Shown here: in pieces, positions 35,522 to 46,200 of the stretch
How positions within the stretch are numbered: position 1 is the first letter of the stretch
Layout: each line of letters starts with the position of its first letter
NCBI GenBank assembly: GCA_039820405.1
Contig: JBCBQC010000009.1
Location: 45,258-109,257 of the forward strand
Reading direction: 5' to 3'
DNA: 64,000 nt
From: CALLVY01 sp937899855
GTDB lineage: Bacteria > Bacteroidota > Bacteroidia > Chitinophagales > Saprospiraceae
Notes under the pieces: generated by a model
Seen by the model: only the letters and a program-made list of their open reading frames with translations
Told to the model about the DNA's origin: nothing
Databases searched by the model: none
Program-made: the position numbers and the translations under genes

Positions 35522-38500
35522 TTAGCGCTGAATGACTACTTTTTCGGTGCTGACGGCCTGTCCATTGCTGATTTCCACAAAATACATCCCGACCGGCCAA
35601 TGCGCTACTGGGAGCGTCAGGATCTGCTGCCCACGGCCCAAAAAGGCGCGTTCGACCAGCTGACCCTGGATGTTGACGATGCTCACCGTAAGGTCCTCCT
35701 GCGTCGCCTGACCCAAGCTCAAATTGACTTGCTCCGTAGCGGGATTGGGGAAAACGCTCCACTCGACGTCCAGAACTTCCCCGACCGAGAGGGGCAAGTT
35801 GTTCGCGTCGATGCCGACTTCAAACCGCGTCTTGGAGATGTAGCCACCCTCGCCATCGTTGACCGTAAAGAAGAATCCATCCTCACTCACGGGGCTTCCG
35901 TCGTGGTAGTAACCAATGTTCTTGTTGTCCAAATCGGATTGGAGGAAGGTATCCCCGATGTTGATGCGGGGACCGCCATCGCGTTCGAGGTAACCAAATT
36001 CTGGTCCTTCCACTAGCGTATACTCCAATTCCGTAGAGGGCTGGTTGGGATCGGTCACTTGGAGATAAATATTGGCAATCCACTGTCCGTCATTGGTCTT
36101 TACGGGCAGGGTCTCATTGGTGATCAGACTCGGTCCGGTAACGCTCGAATTCGAGCAAATTTCCAAGCTCCACTCCGAAAAGGTACCGGGCGAGAAACCC
36201 GATTCGAGTACCGTCAGGGTCATCTTCCATTCGCCCGCGGCATTGTCGTTATTGAAGGTGCTCAGGTCGTCAACGGGACGGAATACGCCGCCCGAAATGG
36301 GAGGGCAAGCCGCAAAATCCGTGATCGAGATGGGGGCATCGCTATCGAAGCCAATGTCCATACCGTTGGTGGGGCTACAGTTGCCATCGAAGAGGACCGC
36401 CTTTTTATTGTCGGGGCTGGTCAGTTCCAGCCGGATGCCGTTGATGGGGGCAAAGTTGATGGACACGTTGGCGACGTTCAGGTCGTTGATCGCACCACCG
36501 GCCGGTACCGTAAAGGTGGATTCTACCACCTGGTTGGCCTGGGGCGGTACCGGAAGGTTTTGCTCGCCGGAGCCCGAGACGCTACAGTTGAGGGTTTCGG
36601 TCTGGAAGGTGTTGATGGGGGTCGGGCTACCCACCCCACAGGCATTGACGCCAAAGACCCGCCAGTAGTAGATGGTCGACTTTTCCAAGACCACCGAGGT
36701 CGTATAAGAATTATCCGTCAGGCCACTCGCCGCGTCGATGATCGCGCCGTCAAAGGCCGGATTGGTGGCGATTTCGATATTGTAGCTGTCCGCATTGGGA
36801 ACATCGGCCCAGCTAAAGGTCGGTACCTGGCTGCTCCCCGTGGTTCCTTCGTTGGGCTGGCTGAGGGTAAGCGCCGAAAAGTCGGTATCCACGAAATCCA
36901 TCTGGATCACCCGCTCTACCAGTGGCAGATTAGGACCTTCGGCACTGATCGTGATGTCCGAAATTCCGGTAAAGCTCACCGTGCTCATGTCGATGGTGAG
37001 GTCGACTCCTTCCGACGGACGGGCCGGATTCGCACTAAAGGCCGCCACCGCTCCGGTGGGCAGGCCAGCGATACTAAAATTCAACAAGCTGTCGTAACCC
37101 AGCAGCGGCGCCAGCGATAGGTCGACGGCCACCTCGGGGGTGGGCAAACAGACCTGCTGGAGGAAAGGATTGGCCACGAAGAGGAAACCCGGTTGGGTCG
37201 GATCGACGATGCTGAGGTTTTCGTTGCTGATATTGAAGAAGATGTTGTCGGCCGAGCGCACCATGACGCGCGCCGTCGTACTCCGAATGATGTCCGGTAC
37301 GACCACCATTTGCGAGCCATCGTTGGGTACGTTGGCCGCCAGCATGACGGGCTCTTCAAAATTGCGGTTGTCGGTAAAGACTTCGGGCAGCAAAATTACG
37401 TCCACAAACTTAGAGTTGACGGGCGCGCGATCGGTGTTGGCGACATCCCAGGTCACTTCCACTTCCGTACCGACTTCCCACTGCAGACCGGGCGCGCTGG
37501 CGGTGGTTACCACGAAGGGCCCCGCAGCATCGTCGGCTTCGAAGGAGACTTCATCCGTCCAAACGATACCGCTGTAGGGGTCGTTTTCGTGGACGTCCCG
37601 GACCGAACAACGGAACTTGAGGTTCCGCGTGTAGGAGGGCAAGAGCTCATCGTCGACATCGGAAATCCGATCCTGGATGATGACGAAGGGCTCGGGGAAA
37701 AAGCGCGTATCCGAAGGCGAAGGAGGCCGCGAGCGGAAAGAAGGCGAGGTATTCGTTTGGTCGCCCAGGGGAATTTCCTGGAAGTGGCGGTTGACCTGCT
37801 CCCAGCAGTAGGTGAGCGAATCGCCATCGGCATCGGTGGCATCGGCCGTGAGGCGGAAAGGCGTATTGATCGGGATGTGAAAACCGTCGACGTACTTGAC
37901 CGACACCTCGGGGTATTCGTTCTGCATCGTAACGATGTCTCCACAGTCCGAGACATTGTCCGTTTGCTGGTGGTTGAACATCTGAATGTGCGAACCGATG
38001 TGGAAATAGGTATCGTTGACGAACTTGACATTCTGGCCCGCAATACAAACCCCGGCGTAAGACATGATTGTACTTCCACTACCGGGTTCAAAAGCCGTGG
38101 AGGCGCTCCGGTTTTCGTCCACGTTGGGATCGTCATCGGGGTTTTGGGGATCGACGGGGGAACAGTAGTTCCAGGAGTGCGAAGCGGCAAATTGGTGGCC
38201 GATCTCGTGCGACATCGTCTCTTCGGCCATCAGGATGTAATTGCTGGTGTAGCCACAGGTTACGCCGGTTCCCTTGTTGTTGTCGTTACAGAGCGAACCC
38301 AGGGCGGCTACCCCGAGAATACCATCGAGACAGGCGATGGTAAAGACGTGTCCGATGTCAAAAGCATCACCCCCCACGATGTCGACGAGTACCTGGTGGT
38401 TTTCGCCGAGTACCACGCGGCCCATATCGGCATCGGAGTAGGGCTGGTCGTTGACGTCGGTCTGAATGAGCAGGTCGTTGTTGTCGATGAGTAGAAAGCT

Positions 38501-39283
38501 GACGGCCAATTCACGCTCGTAGATGGCGTTGATGGCGTTGGCGGTAATACTGATGATCGACATCACGGAGTCGACGCTACCCATCTGTTGAGTATATTCG
38601 GCGGTACTGGCTACCGCAAGGCGGTAGGTACGCTGGATAATGCCCGTGGCACTCCGCTTTTGGATGTAGGGACTAGTGGCGTCCAGGTTCTCGCGAACTT
38701 CATCGGTGGCGATGGGATTGTCAGCGTTGAGGGGTTCGACGTGCTCGACGCCGCACTTATGACCGATGGCCTCATCGGCGAGGAAATCCCGCTTGAAAAA
38801 GCTCATGTAGTAGCGATCTTGCTTGGTGGCGTAGGGAATGATGTGCATCAGGCCCTCGGGGGTGCTGATGCGGGCGTAGAAGCCCAGTAGGTTGGCGTCG
38901 AAGCGTGCGGTGTAGCGCGGATCATCCACGGCTACCCCCGCGTAGGAACGGATGTTGGGGTAGCGCTCTTGCAGCTTGGCCATCATGGTAGGGGTTTCGT
39001 AGACCTCGAAGGTCTTCATTTGGCCGTTCGCCAAGGGTACGTCGATCCGTACGGGGCGTTGGCGGTCGGCCAGTTCGCGCAGGGGAGCCTGCCGCAATTT
39101 AGCCTTGAGCTGGTTGATGTTGAGTTCAAAGGTGTGAAAATCGTCCGGGAGCTGCCCCACTTGAGCACCGGGGGCCAGGTCCATCCGATCTTCGTCTACC
39201 GAGGTCCAAAACTCAGGTGCCGACTGAGCGGTGAGTAGGGTGGTGGCGAAGAGGGCCAAGAGGGTAAATTTTAATTTTCGCAT
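35522..39283 (-). CDS. T9SS reprolysin-like metallopeptidase with P-domain (paralogue B)
   Basis: A 1253-residue paralogue of the gene at 31735-35397 with the same plan: signal peptide (MRKLKFTLLALFATTLLTAQ), pro-region, zinc motif HEIGHQFAASH (His359, Glu360, His363, His369) and Met-turn IMSYAG, Ig-like modules, P-domain (INDLNVANVSINFAPINGI), and a type A sorting domain (VFPNPATEQVNLSLGQ..., ending EKVVIQR). The start is ATG 39283 rather than TTG 39289. It has its own TATATTTG promoter element at 39342-39349. Confidence 0.9.
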   Translation of the reverse strand: MRKLKFTLLALFATTLLTAQSAPEFWTSVDEDRMDLAPGAQVGQLPDDFHTFELNINQLKAKLRQAPLRELADRQRPVRIDVPLANGQMKTFEVYETPTMMAKLQERYPNIRSYAGVAVDDPRYTARFDANLLGFYARISTPEGLMHIIPYATKQDRYYMSFFKRDFLADEAIGHKCGVEHVEPLNADNPIATDEVRENLDATSPYIQKRSATGIIQRTYRLAVASTAEYTQQMGSVDSVMSIISITANAINAIYERELAVSFLLIDNNDLLIQTDVNDQPYSDADMGRVVLGENHQVLVDIVGGDAFDIGHVFTIACLDGILGVAALGSLCNDNNKGTGVTCGYTSNYILMAEETMSHEIGHQFAASHSWNYCSPVDPQNPDDDPNVDENRSASTAFEPGSGSTIMSYAGVCIAGQNVKFVNDTYFHIGSHIQMFNHQQTDNVSDCGDIVTMQNEYPEVSVKYVDGFHIPINTPFRLTADATDADGDSLTYCWEQVNRHFQEIPLGDQTNTSPSFRSRPPSPSDTRFFPEPFVIIQDRISDVDDELLPSYTRNLKFRCSVRDVHENDPYSGIVWTDEVSFEADDAAGPFVVTTASAPGLQWEVGTEVEVTWDVANTDRAPVNSKFVDVILLPEVFTDNRNFEEPVMLAANVPNDGSQMVVVPDIIRSTTARVMVRSADNIFFNISNENLSIVDPTQPGFLFVANPFLQQVCLPTPEVAVDLSLAPLLGYDSLLNFSIAGLPTGAVAAFSANPARPSEGVDLTIDMSTVSFTGISDITISAEGPNLPLVERVIQMDFVDTDFSALTLSQPNEGTTGSSQVPTFSWADVPNADSYNIEIATNPAFDGAIIDAASGLTDNSYTTSVVLEKSTIYYWRVFGVNACGVGSPTPINTFQTETLNCSVSGSGEQNLPVPPQANQVVESTFTVPAGGAINDLNVANVSINFAPINGIRLELTSPDNKKAVLFDGNCSPTNGMDIGFDSDAPISITDFAACPPISGGVFRPVDDLSTFNNDNAAGEWKMTLTVLESGFSPGTFSEWSLEICSNSSVTGPSLITNETLPVKTNDGQWIANIYLQVTDPNQPSTELEYTLVEGPEFGYLERDGGPRINIGDTFLQSDLDNKNIGYYHDGSPVSEDGFFFTVNDGEGGYISKTRFEVGIDANNLPLSVGEVLDVEWSVFPNPATEQVNLSLGQATQEDLTVSIVNIQGQLVERAFLGRGQQILTLPVAHWPVGMYFVEISNGQAVSTEKVVIQR

Positions 39284-39341
39284 ATTCAAATTTTGATTTA
39301 GGTATGGGAAACGGTTCAGCGCAGATCGGTTAATTCGCCTA

Positions 39342-39349
39342 CAAATATA
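39342..39349 (-). promoter_or_regulatory. -7 promoter element for metallopeptidase B
   Basis: The minus strand reads TATATTTG, identical to the element in front of the paralogue, 58 nt before the ATG. No clear -33 element. Confidence 0.4.
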
Positions 39350-39471
39350 CGCTTCCCACCGAAAAATAGCGGCTTGACCTTAACTTTTGTCGTCCAAATT
39401 ATAGAAAATAAAGGACCTTTTGTCGCCGCTGAAAGCCCTGAAAAACCTACTGAATTCCCATTTCGGTCCCC

Positions 39472-42400
39472 TCAAAAACGCGCTCCGACCTCCATACTGC
39501 CCAAATGAACGATTCGCGCCCCTCCCGTTTGGCGACCGTTGTAGCTCAAACGCAAGGTTAGGTTTTGCGAGATGGTCCGGTTGACGCTGAGTTCCCACAA
39601 AAAATTCTTTCCGTCCTTCAAGCCCTGCAGCAGGGCCAGCTCCACCGGGCTGTTGCGCTCCCCGCGGTAGCGTACGTCGACGAAGGAGAAATTCAATCGG
39701 ATGGCCGTACTCGCCGCCTGGTTGTAGGTAAATTCAAAGCTAAAATCGTGTTGAACCGCCGTCTCCCCTCCCTCCGGCAAGCGGTTCTCCCCCTCCTCCC
39801 AACGGTAGCGGAAGATGCCCCGGAGCGAGTTGTTGGGGCGGATGGTCAGCGAAGGCGCCAAGCGAAACAGCTGGATGTCGTAGTCCTGCTCGTTGAACAA
39901 CTGAAAGTCGTTGGTCCGGCTCCCGATCAAAAACTCCGCATCGGTACTCAGGACGGCGCTCTGGTTCCACCGCCCCTTTATCGATCGTTCGGCTACCCGC
40001 AGGCTTTGGAAACCCGTAGTCAACACCTGGCGGCTCCGCTGGTTTTTCTGGCTGAGCTGAAAATTGTAGCGGGTGGTATTGGGACGAAAAAACAGGGTGT
40101 TTTGAATGCTCAGGTTAAGCGCCACCAGCGCCGTATCGGAAATGTTGATCTGAAAGGGATTCCAGGAAGAAACCCCCTCCGCCTCCCGGGTCCGCCGATT
40201 GATCAGGAAGGTACTCAGGGTCGACCAACGGCTCAGCCACTTCTTCCAGCCCTTTTGCTGACGCCCCCAAATCGACTTGGGCTCCAGCCGCAGGCTCTGA
40301 TTGAGCTGGGTCTTGTTGGTACGGATAAATTGATCGGTAAACAAGGTCACCCGTACGATGTTGGCCTGATCGGCAAAGGGTGCCTCCTGAATCTCGTTGA
40401 TTTGCGGGACGCCATCCTCATTGAAATCCGCATTCTCCGGGTCCCAGAAAAAGACGCCCTCCCCCCGCGGAACCTCCAGGTAGCGGTACTCGATCAGCGG
40501 CTCCTGCCCCCCACCGATCTCGTAGTTGGTGGTCGAGCTAAACAAGCCCTTCCACAGGCGCAAGTTGTGCTCCAGCCGTCCCAAAAAGGTCTCCTGCGGA
40601 TCAAAATCGCTCAGGGTCGTATCCACGATTTCCAATTGGCGGTAATTCAGGTTCCACTGCAAACGGGACGCCTGCCCCGCGCGCCACTGCCCCTGTACGT
40701 TGATATCGGTGGCGTCCGTACTCTGAGCAAAATCCGCCCCCGCCGCCGCCCAATCCCGCCGCTGGCCGTAGGAAGTGCTAAAGCTGAATTTTTTCCCCTC
40801 CTGACTGCGGATAAAAAAGCGCCACAAGTCGTAGTCAAAACTGGTCGCATCCAGGGTATCACTCCGCAATTCGCGGCGTTGGTTTTTTTCCTGCTCCCCA
40901 TACCAACCCACCGTCCAGCCCCCCAGCCGGTCAAAGCGTTTGGAAAACTCCCCCCGCGGCCGCCAAAACCGACTGCTCACCCCGCGCTCCTCGCTCCCGA
41001 TCCAACTGCCCTGCGTGTTGAGGCGAAAGCCCAACTGCTCGACGTCCACCTGCCAACCCTGCCGCAAACCCCGGTAAGCCGATTCCTGGCTGTAGCTGCC
41101 CAGCTCGTAGGCGATGCGCCCCCACTTCTCCCGCCGCAGCCCGATGCTGCTCGCCACAAAATGCTGCTGCCGTCGGATGCTGTCGGTCGTATTGGGATTG
41201 GCCGTCAGGTTCCAGTCGCGGGCAAATTCGGCGGGGCGGTAGGGGTTGAGGGCCGAAAAATCCCGTTGGACAAACTCGTAATCCACCTGCGCCAGTAGGC
41301 CCCATTTGCCGGTCTCTCCCCCCAGTTGCTTGTCGTAGCGGTAGCTGGCAAAAGCCGCGACTCCCTGGTCGTCGGCCTCGTCGAGGCTGGAAAAACGGTT
41401 GGGATCCCGGTTGCTCAGGGCGACTTCGGTACTGATGCTCGAGTGGGAGCTGATCTGATAGTCGGCGCCCAGCGTAAAAAGTTGACGCTGTTCGGGCGGG
41501 ATGAGGCGAATCAGGGGCTCGTAGGCGCCCCGGGGCGTACAGGTCAGCGGGTCGGGCGCCACCCAGCGGTAGACCCGGCCGTTGGCGGTATTGTTGACGT
41601 CGAGTACGTAATTGCCCTGGCCCTGCCCCAGGAGCAAAAAAGAGGCGGTGTACTGGGCACTGTCCGCGCTGGTGGTGTACACCAGCACGCGCTCGCCATC
41701 GCCCCCGCAGGTGTAGCTGGTGTCCACCAGCTTGTAGCTGATCCGAAAGGCGCTGTATTCTTCGATGCTGTCCAGGCTGGAGCTGACGGAGCGTTCGAGC
41801 CGGTCGCCGGCGTCGAAGAGGGCCCGGCGTTGGAGGCTGTCCAGGTCGGCGGCGGCACCGGAGTTTTTGCTGTCTTGCTCAGAGTACAGGTTGAGGTGGA
41901 GCCGCAGCTTGTCGGTTTGGTATTCCGCATTGGCGGCCATGAGGGAGCGCAGGTAGTTCTGATCGTTGTACTCAAATTCGACGATGATCCGCGTATCCTT
42001 GGTAATGAGGCGCCGATTGGTAAAGGTGACGTCTCCCCGGTTGTAGTCGATGGTGTAGTCGGCGTCCAGGCCTCGGGTCAGGAGCAGCCCGTCGATGTAC
42101 ACCTTTTCCGTACCCGCCAGGATGATGATAAAGGTCTCCCCCTCGTTGCCCCGCAAGCGGTAGGGGCCCTGGTTGCCCTCCTGTTGGACGATGAAGTTGC
42201 GGGCAAATTTACCCCGCGCAATGGCCACGCTGGCCTTGCTCGACAATTGCCCCCGGCCCAAGTCCATCCGGTGGCTCAGGCTGGCCCCCTGTAGCTTTTT
42301 GAAGTAATTCATAAAGCGGCTCTTGGGTCGCGCCAGTTCGTAGTCGCCCGCGATGAGGAGGCTTTCCTTGCGTTTGAGTTGGATAAAAATCCGGTCGAAC

Positions 42401-43008
42401 TCCTGCAATTGTTGGGTATTGCCCTCGGGTTGGAGGGGGATGTTTTGATCCGAAATGGCGGCCACGATCTCGATATCGTCGCCCAGGGTACCCGACATCC
42501 GCAGGTTGAAATTGGAGTTGACCACCAGGCTCTGGCTGTTGCCAAAAGAGACGCCATTGGTGTAGCTGCCGTCGTACTGGAGTCCCTGAAAGCTGATGAG
42601 TTCGCTGCCCAGTTCGTAGGGGGTGTAGTTGAAATCGGCGTAGCTGCCGTCGGGACTCGCCTGGATTTGGCTGCTGTCGAGGTGGCGGTAGCTGCGGCGG
42701 AGGTCAAAGGGAAAAACGCGGTAGCGAATTTCGACCGACTCGTCCGTTGGGGCGGGGGGGGTAGCGGGGGGCTGCCAGTAAATGCGTTGGCCTTCCACCC
42801 GGTAGCGATCGGCGGGGAGGGGCTCCTCCTGGGGCAGTAACAGGACCTGAATCGAACCCGGCACGATGGTGAGCGAATCGAGGAGTAGGGCTGGCCCACT
42901 GGGTACCACCCGTCGAATCCGCAGATTGGACAAGGAGGTATCCTGAGCCAGTGCAGTACTGGCCCCGAGAAGTAGACAAAAGCTCCAACACCAGTAAAAT
43001 CGATTCAT
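39472..43008 (-). CDS. Large outer-membrane beta-barrel protein, SprA-like family
   Basis: A 1178-residue protein starting MNRFYWCWSFCLLLG...STALAQ (signal peptide; ATG 43008 preferred over TTG 43014). Residues about 150-340 carry a repeated pattern such as GDDIEIVAAISDQNIPLQPE and VYIDGLLLTRGLDADYTIDY found in SprA-like and related large Bacteroidota/Chlorobi outer-membrane proteins. The rest, to a C-terminal Phe (GARF), is alternating strand sequence of a large barrel. The terminal Phe fits BAM-dependent insertion. Clear SprA identity is not claimed: SprA itself is about 2400 residues. Confidence 0.7.
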   Translation of the reverse strand: MNRFYWCWSFCLLLGASTALAQDTSLSNLRIRRVVPSGPALLLDSLTIVPGSIQVLLLPQEEPLPADRYRVEGQRIYWQPPATPPAPTDESVEIRYRVFPFDLRRSYRHLDSSQIQASPDGSYADFNYTPYELGSELISFQGLQYDGSYTNGVSFGNSQSLVVNSNFNLRMSGTLGDDIEIVAAISDQNIPLQPEGNTQQLQEFDRIFIQLKRKESLLIAGDYELARPKSRFMNYFKKLQGASLSHRMDLGRGQLSSKASVAIARGKFARNFIVQQEGNQGPYRLRGNEGETFIIILAGTEKVYIDGLLLTRGLDADYTIDYNRGDVTFTNRRLITKDTRIIVEFEYNDQNYLRSLMAANAEYQTDKLRLHLNLYSEQDSKNSGAAADLDSLQRRALFDAGDRLERSVSSSLDSIEEYSAFRISYKLVDTSYTCGGDGERVLVYTTSADSAQYTASFLLLGQGQGNYVLDVNNTANGRVYRWVAPDPLTCTPRGAYEPLIRLIPPEQRQLFTLGADYQISSHSSISTEVALSNRDPNRFSSLDEADDQGVAAFASYRYDKQLGGETGKWGLLAQVDYEFVQRDFSALNPYRPAEFARDWNLTANPNTTDSIRRQQHFVASSIGLRREKWGRIAYELGSYSQESAYRGLRQGWQVDVEQLGFRLNTQGSWIGSEERGVSSRFWRPRGEFSKRFDRLGGWTVGWYGEQEKNQRRELRSDTLDATSFDYDLWRFFIRSQEGKKFSFSTSYGQRRDWAAAGADFAQSTDATDINVQGQWRAGQASRLQWNLNYRQLEIVDTTLSDFDPQETFLGRLEHNLRLWKGLFSSTTNYEIGGGQEPLIEYRYLEVPRGEGVFFWDPENADFNEDGVPQINEIQEAPFADQANIVRVTLFTDQFIRTNKTQLNQSLRLEPKSIWGRQQKGWKKWLSRWSTLSTFLINRRTREAEGVSSWNPFQINISDTALVALNLSIQNTLFFRPNTTRYNFQLSQKNQRSRQVLTTGFQSLRVAERSIKGRWNQSAVLSTDAEFLIGSRTNDFQLFNEQDYDIQLFRLAPSLTIRPNNSLRGIFRYRWEEGENRLPEGGETAVQHDFSFEFTYNQAASTAIRLNFSFVDVRYRGERNSPVELALLQGLKDGKNFLWELSVNRTISQNLTLRLSYNGRQTGGARIVHLGSMEVGARF

Positions 43009-43142
43009 AAGCAAGTGGTGCCTGGCGGTTGGGTGAACCGCTATTTCCCTTCTTACAACGCAAAGATGGGGATTAGTTGCATAAATCCCCGTCCTTGGGC
43101 CCCCGGAGCGTCAAGAAGCTGACTTTTACCCCCGCCCCCAGC

Positions 43143-43173
43143 AAAAAGGCCAGCACCCACGGGCGCTGGCCTT
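43143..43173 (-). terminator. Rho-independent terminator for the Ig-repeat barrel gene
   Basis: AAGGCCAGC (43146-43154) pairs with GCTGGCCTT (43165-43173), nine perfect bases, and on the minus strand a T5 tract follows. It lies 35 nt past the stop of the gene at 43208-47227. Confidence 0.85.
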
Positions 43174-43207
43174 CGACAGACAAACTTAGTTTATACTTAA
43201 AAGTCGC

Positions 43208-46200
43208 TTAGAATTGAATGGTCCGACTCACCTCGGCACTACCCGCGCTGTTTTTGACCCGGATGACCACCGTATTGGCCCCCCGCTGGAGCGAAATACT
43301 GGCCGTAATTCGCTTATTGGACGGGTTGAAGGTAAAGCCCGTGAAGGCCTGCCCGTTGACCGTCACGGTCACCTGGTTCTTGCTGCTGATGCCCGTCGTC
43401 TGGGCCTCGATCAGGCTAGAGCCCCGGTTGGGTTCGAAGGGGTCGAGGGTGGGCTCGCTGACGTTGAGGATGCGGACGGTCGGTTCAACTTCGTTGCCGC
43501 CGAGGTCGCCCGGTACGTACTTGATCGTCGTCCGTGCCGTTTTGCTGCCCGCGTCGTTTTGGGCCGTAATTTCCAACTGGTTTTCCCCCTTCTTGAGGTT
43601 GACGCCACTGGTCAGGCGATTGTTGGAGGAGTCGAATTCAAAGTTTTTCACCGCCACCCCGTTGAGCTTGAAGGTGATCTGCTCCTTCCGCTCCACATTG
43701 CGAATCCGCGCCTTGACCCGAATCCGCGCCTTGGCCACCGTGCTGCCCGGCGCCTGGGGGTAGAGGTACACCACTTCCGGCTTGGCCATGCTCACCACCG
43801 GGGGTTGGGAATACACCGTCGCCCGGTCCTCATCGCTGCCGTCCGCGTTGCTGGCCACGACCCGAATGGTATTTTCGCCCTTGCGCAGGTTCGTCGTCGC
43901 CGTCAGGGTGCTCCCGCTAAAGCTAAAGTTGTCCTGACGCTTGCCATTGACAAAAAGCTGGATGTCGCTCTTGCGCTTGACGTTTTTGACCTGCGCTTTT
44001 ACTGCCGTGCTGCTGCTTTTTACCGTACTCTTATTGGTGGGCTGACTGATGCTTACCGTCGGTGGGGTCGCCACCGGGGGGCGGTAGTACACCTTCACCT
44101 GATCTTCATCGCTGCCGTCGTTATTGCTGGCCGTCAGCCGCAGCAGGTTTTCGCCCTGGCGAAGGCTGGCGGTAGCACTAAAACTCGTCCCGCTAAAGTT
44201 AAATTTGCTCATCTCCCGTCCGTTGACGAAAAAGCGGACGTTCGAGCGGTTTTTGATGTTTTTGATTTGCGCTTTTACCGGGGTACTGTTGGTCGTCAAG
44301 GTACTCCCGTTGGTGGGCTGGCTGATGCTCACCGTTGGTGGGGTCGCCACCGGGGGCTGGTAGGTAATCACCTTGCTGTCCTGATCGCTGCCGTCGGCAT
44401 TTTGTGCTTTGACGACGATCGTATTTTTTCCCGCGCGCAGCTTGAGCGACGCCCGGAGCAAACGGGTACTGGCGTTGTAGTCGAAGCTGCTGATCGCCTT
44501 GCCGTTGAGGGTCAGGCTGGCCTCCCGACCGCTGCTGATGTTGCGAATATCCGCTTGCAGGGCGATGGTGGGTTCGCGGCTGGTGCTGCTGGTGGGGCGG
44601 GTAATGACCACCTGGGGGGGATTGCGGACCCGAGTGTACCGAATGGTATGTTGGTCCTCATCGCTCCCGTCCGCATTGATGCCGCGTACCACGATGGTAT
44701 TGCTGCCCTCCTGGAGACTCAAATTGGCGGTCACGATATTGCTACGGGCATCGTAGTTAAAACGCGTGAAGGAGCGTCCGTTTAGCGTGATGCGAATGTC
44801 CGACTGCCGTTCGACGTACAGTATTTTGGCCTCCAAACTGACCGTCGCACTACTCGACGTGCTGCTGCTGGGCCGCGTAATGGTTACCTGGGGGGGGCGC
44901 TTGGGACTATCGAAGCGGATGCTGTGGCGATCCGTATCGGATCCGTCGTCGTTGACGGCCTTGATGACGATTTCGTTGTTGCCCAGGCTGAGGTTGAGGT
45001 TGGCCTGGAGCAGGTCCGAACTCGGATTGTAGCTAAAGTTGTCGTTTACGCGGCCGTTGAGGGTCAGGGTGATTTGGTCCTTGCGGTCGACGTGTTTGAT
45101 GCGGGCCTCCAGCGCCACCCGTCCGTTGCGCGTACTGCTGGCTGTGGGCTGGGTGATATCGACCTGCGGTGGTGTCACCGGATTGATGACCACCTTGGTG
45201 TAGCGAATCGTCACCGATTCCTGGGCATTGCCCACGCGGTTGCTGGCTTCGATGGTCACGTTGTTGCTGCCCTCGCGCAGGGTGATGCGCTGTTCGAGGA
45301 TTTCGTCCCGGAAGCTAAAGTTTTGCTGCCGCTGTCCGTTGAGGTAAAAACGGATGTCGCTGGCCCGGGAGACGTTGCGGATGCGGGCCCGGATATTGTA
45401 ATTGGCTTGGCTGCTGCTCGACGAGGGTTGGTTGGGGCGTAGGAAGGTCACGCTCGGTCCGGCGGGGGGTGGGGTATTGTCGCGTAGGATGAGCTGACGG
45501 CTATCGCTGCTCCGTCCGGCCGTATTGCTGGCTTCCACCAGGACGTCGTTGGTACCGGGGTTGAGGTAGACTTCCGCCCGGAGGATTTTCCCATTGAAGG
45601 TGAAGTTGTTCTGGTCGCGGCCGTTGAAGCGGAAGGTGATCTGACGCTCGTTGCGGACGCCCTCGATCCGGGCTTCGATGACCTGGCGACGGGTATCGGT
45701 CCGCAGCGGATCGTTGCTGGGGCGGGTGATGCGAACCCGCGGTCGGTTGACTTCCTCCCGCGATCTTTCGTACATGATGATGGCATCGTCTTCGGCGGTT
45801 CCTCCCGACGTTCGGGCCGTAATCTGGACGTAATTGCGGCCCTTGACCAGATTCAGCTTGGCTTGGAGGGTTCCACTGCCCCGGTTGGGGCGGTAGTCAA
45901 AGTCGTAGATCTCTTGTCCGTTGAGGCGTAGCGAGAGGTCGCCCTTGCGGTCGACGTGGTCGATCTCCGCCCGCAGGTCAAAGTTGGGTCGATTGCTGGT
46001 GGTATTGCGTTGGGCGGGGTTGCTGATGGTGACGCGCGGGCGGAGGTCGGTATCGGGTGGGGGAGGGGGCGTATCGATGATGGTCTCCTCATAGATCAGG
46101 ATCACCGACTTTTGATCCTGGCCAGCGCTGTTGGTGGCGGTGATGACCAGCTCGTTGCGGCCCGGCTGGAGGCGGTCGGACCAGGAGAAATAATCTTTTT

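Noticed and set aside
39565..41298. 577-codon frame antisense to the barrel protein
   Set aside because: Pro/Leu/Gln-rich shadow with no domain; the minus strand has a signal peptide and family pattern.
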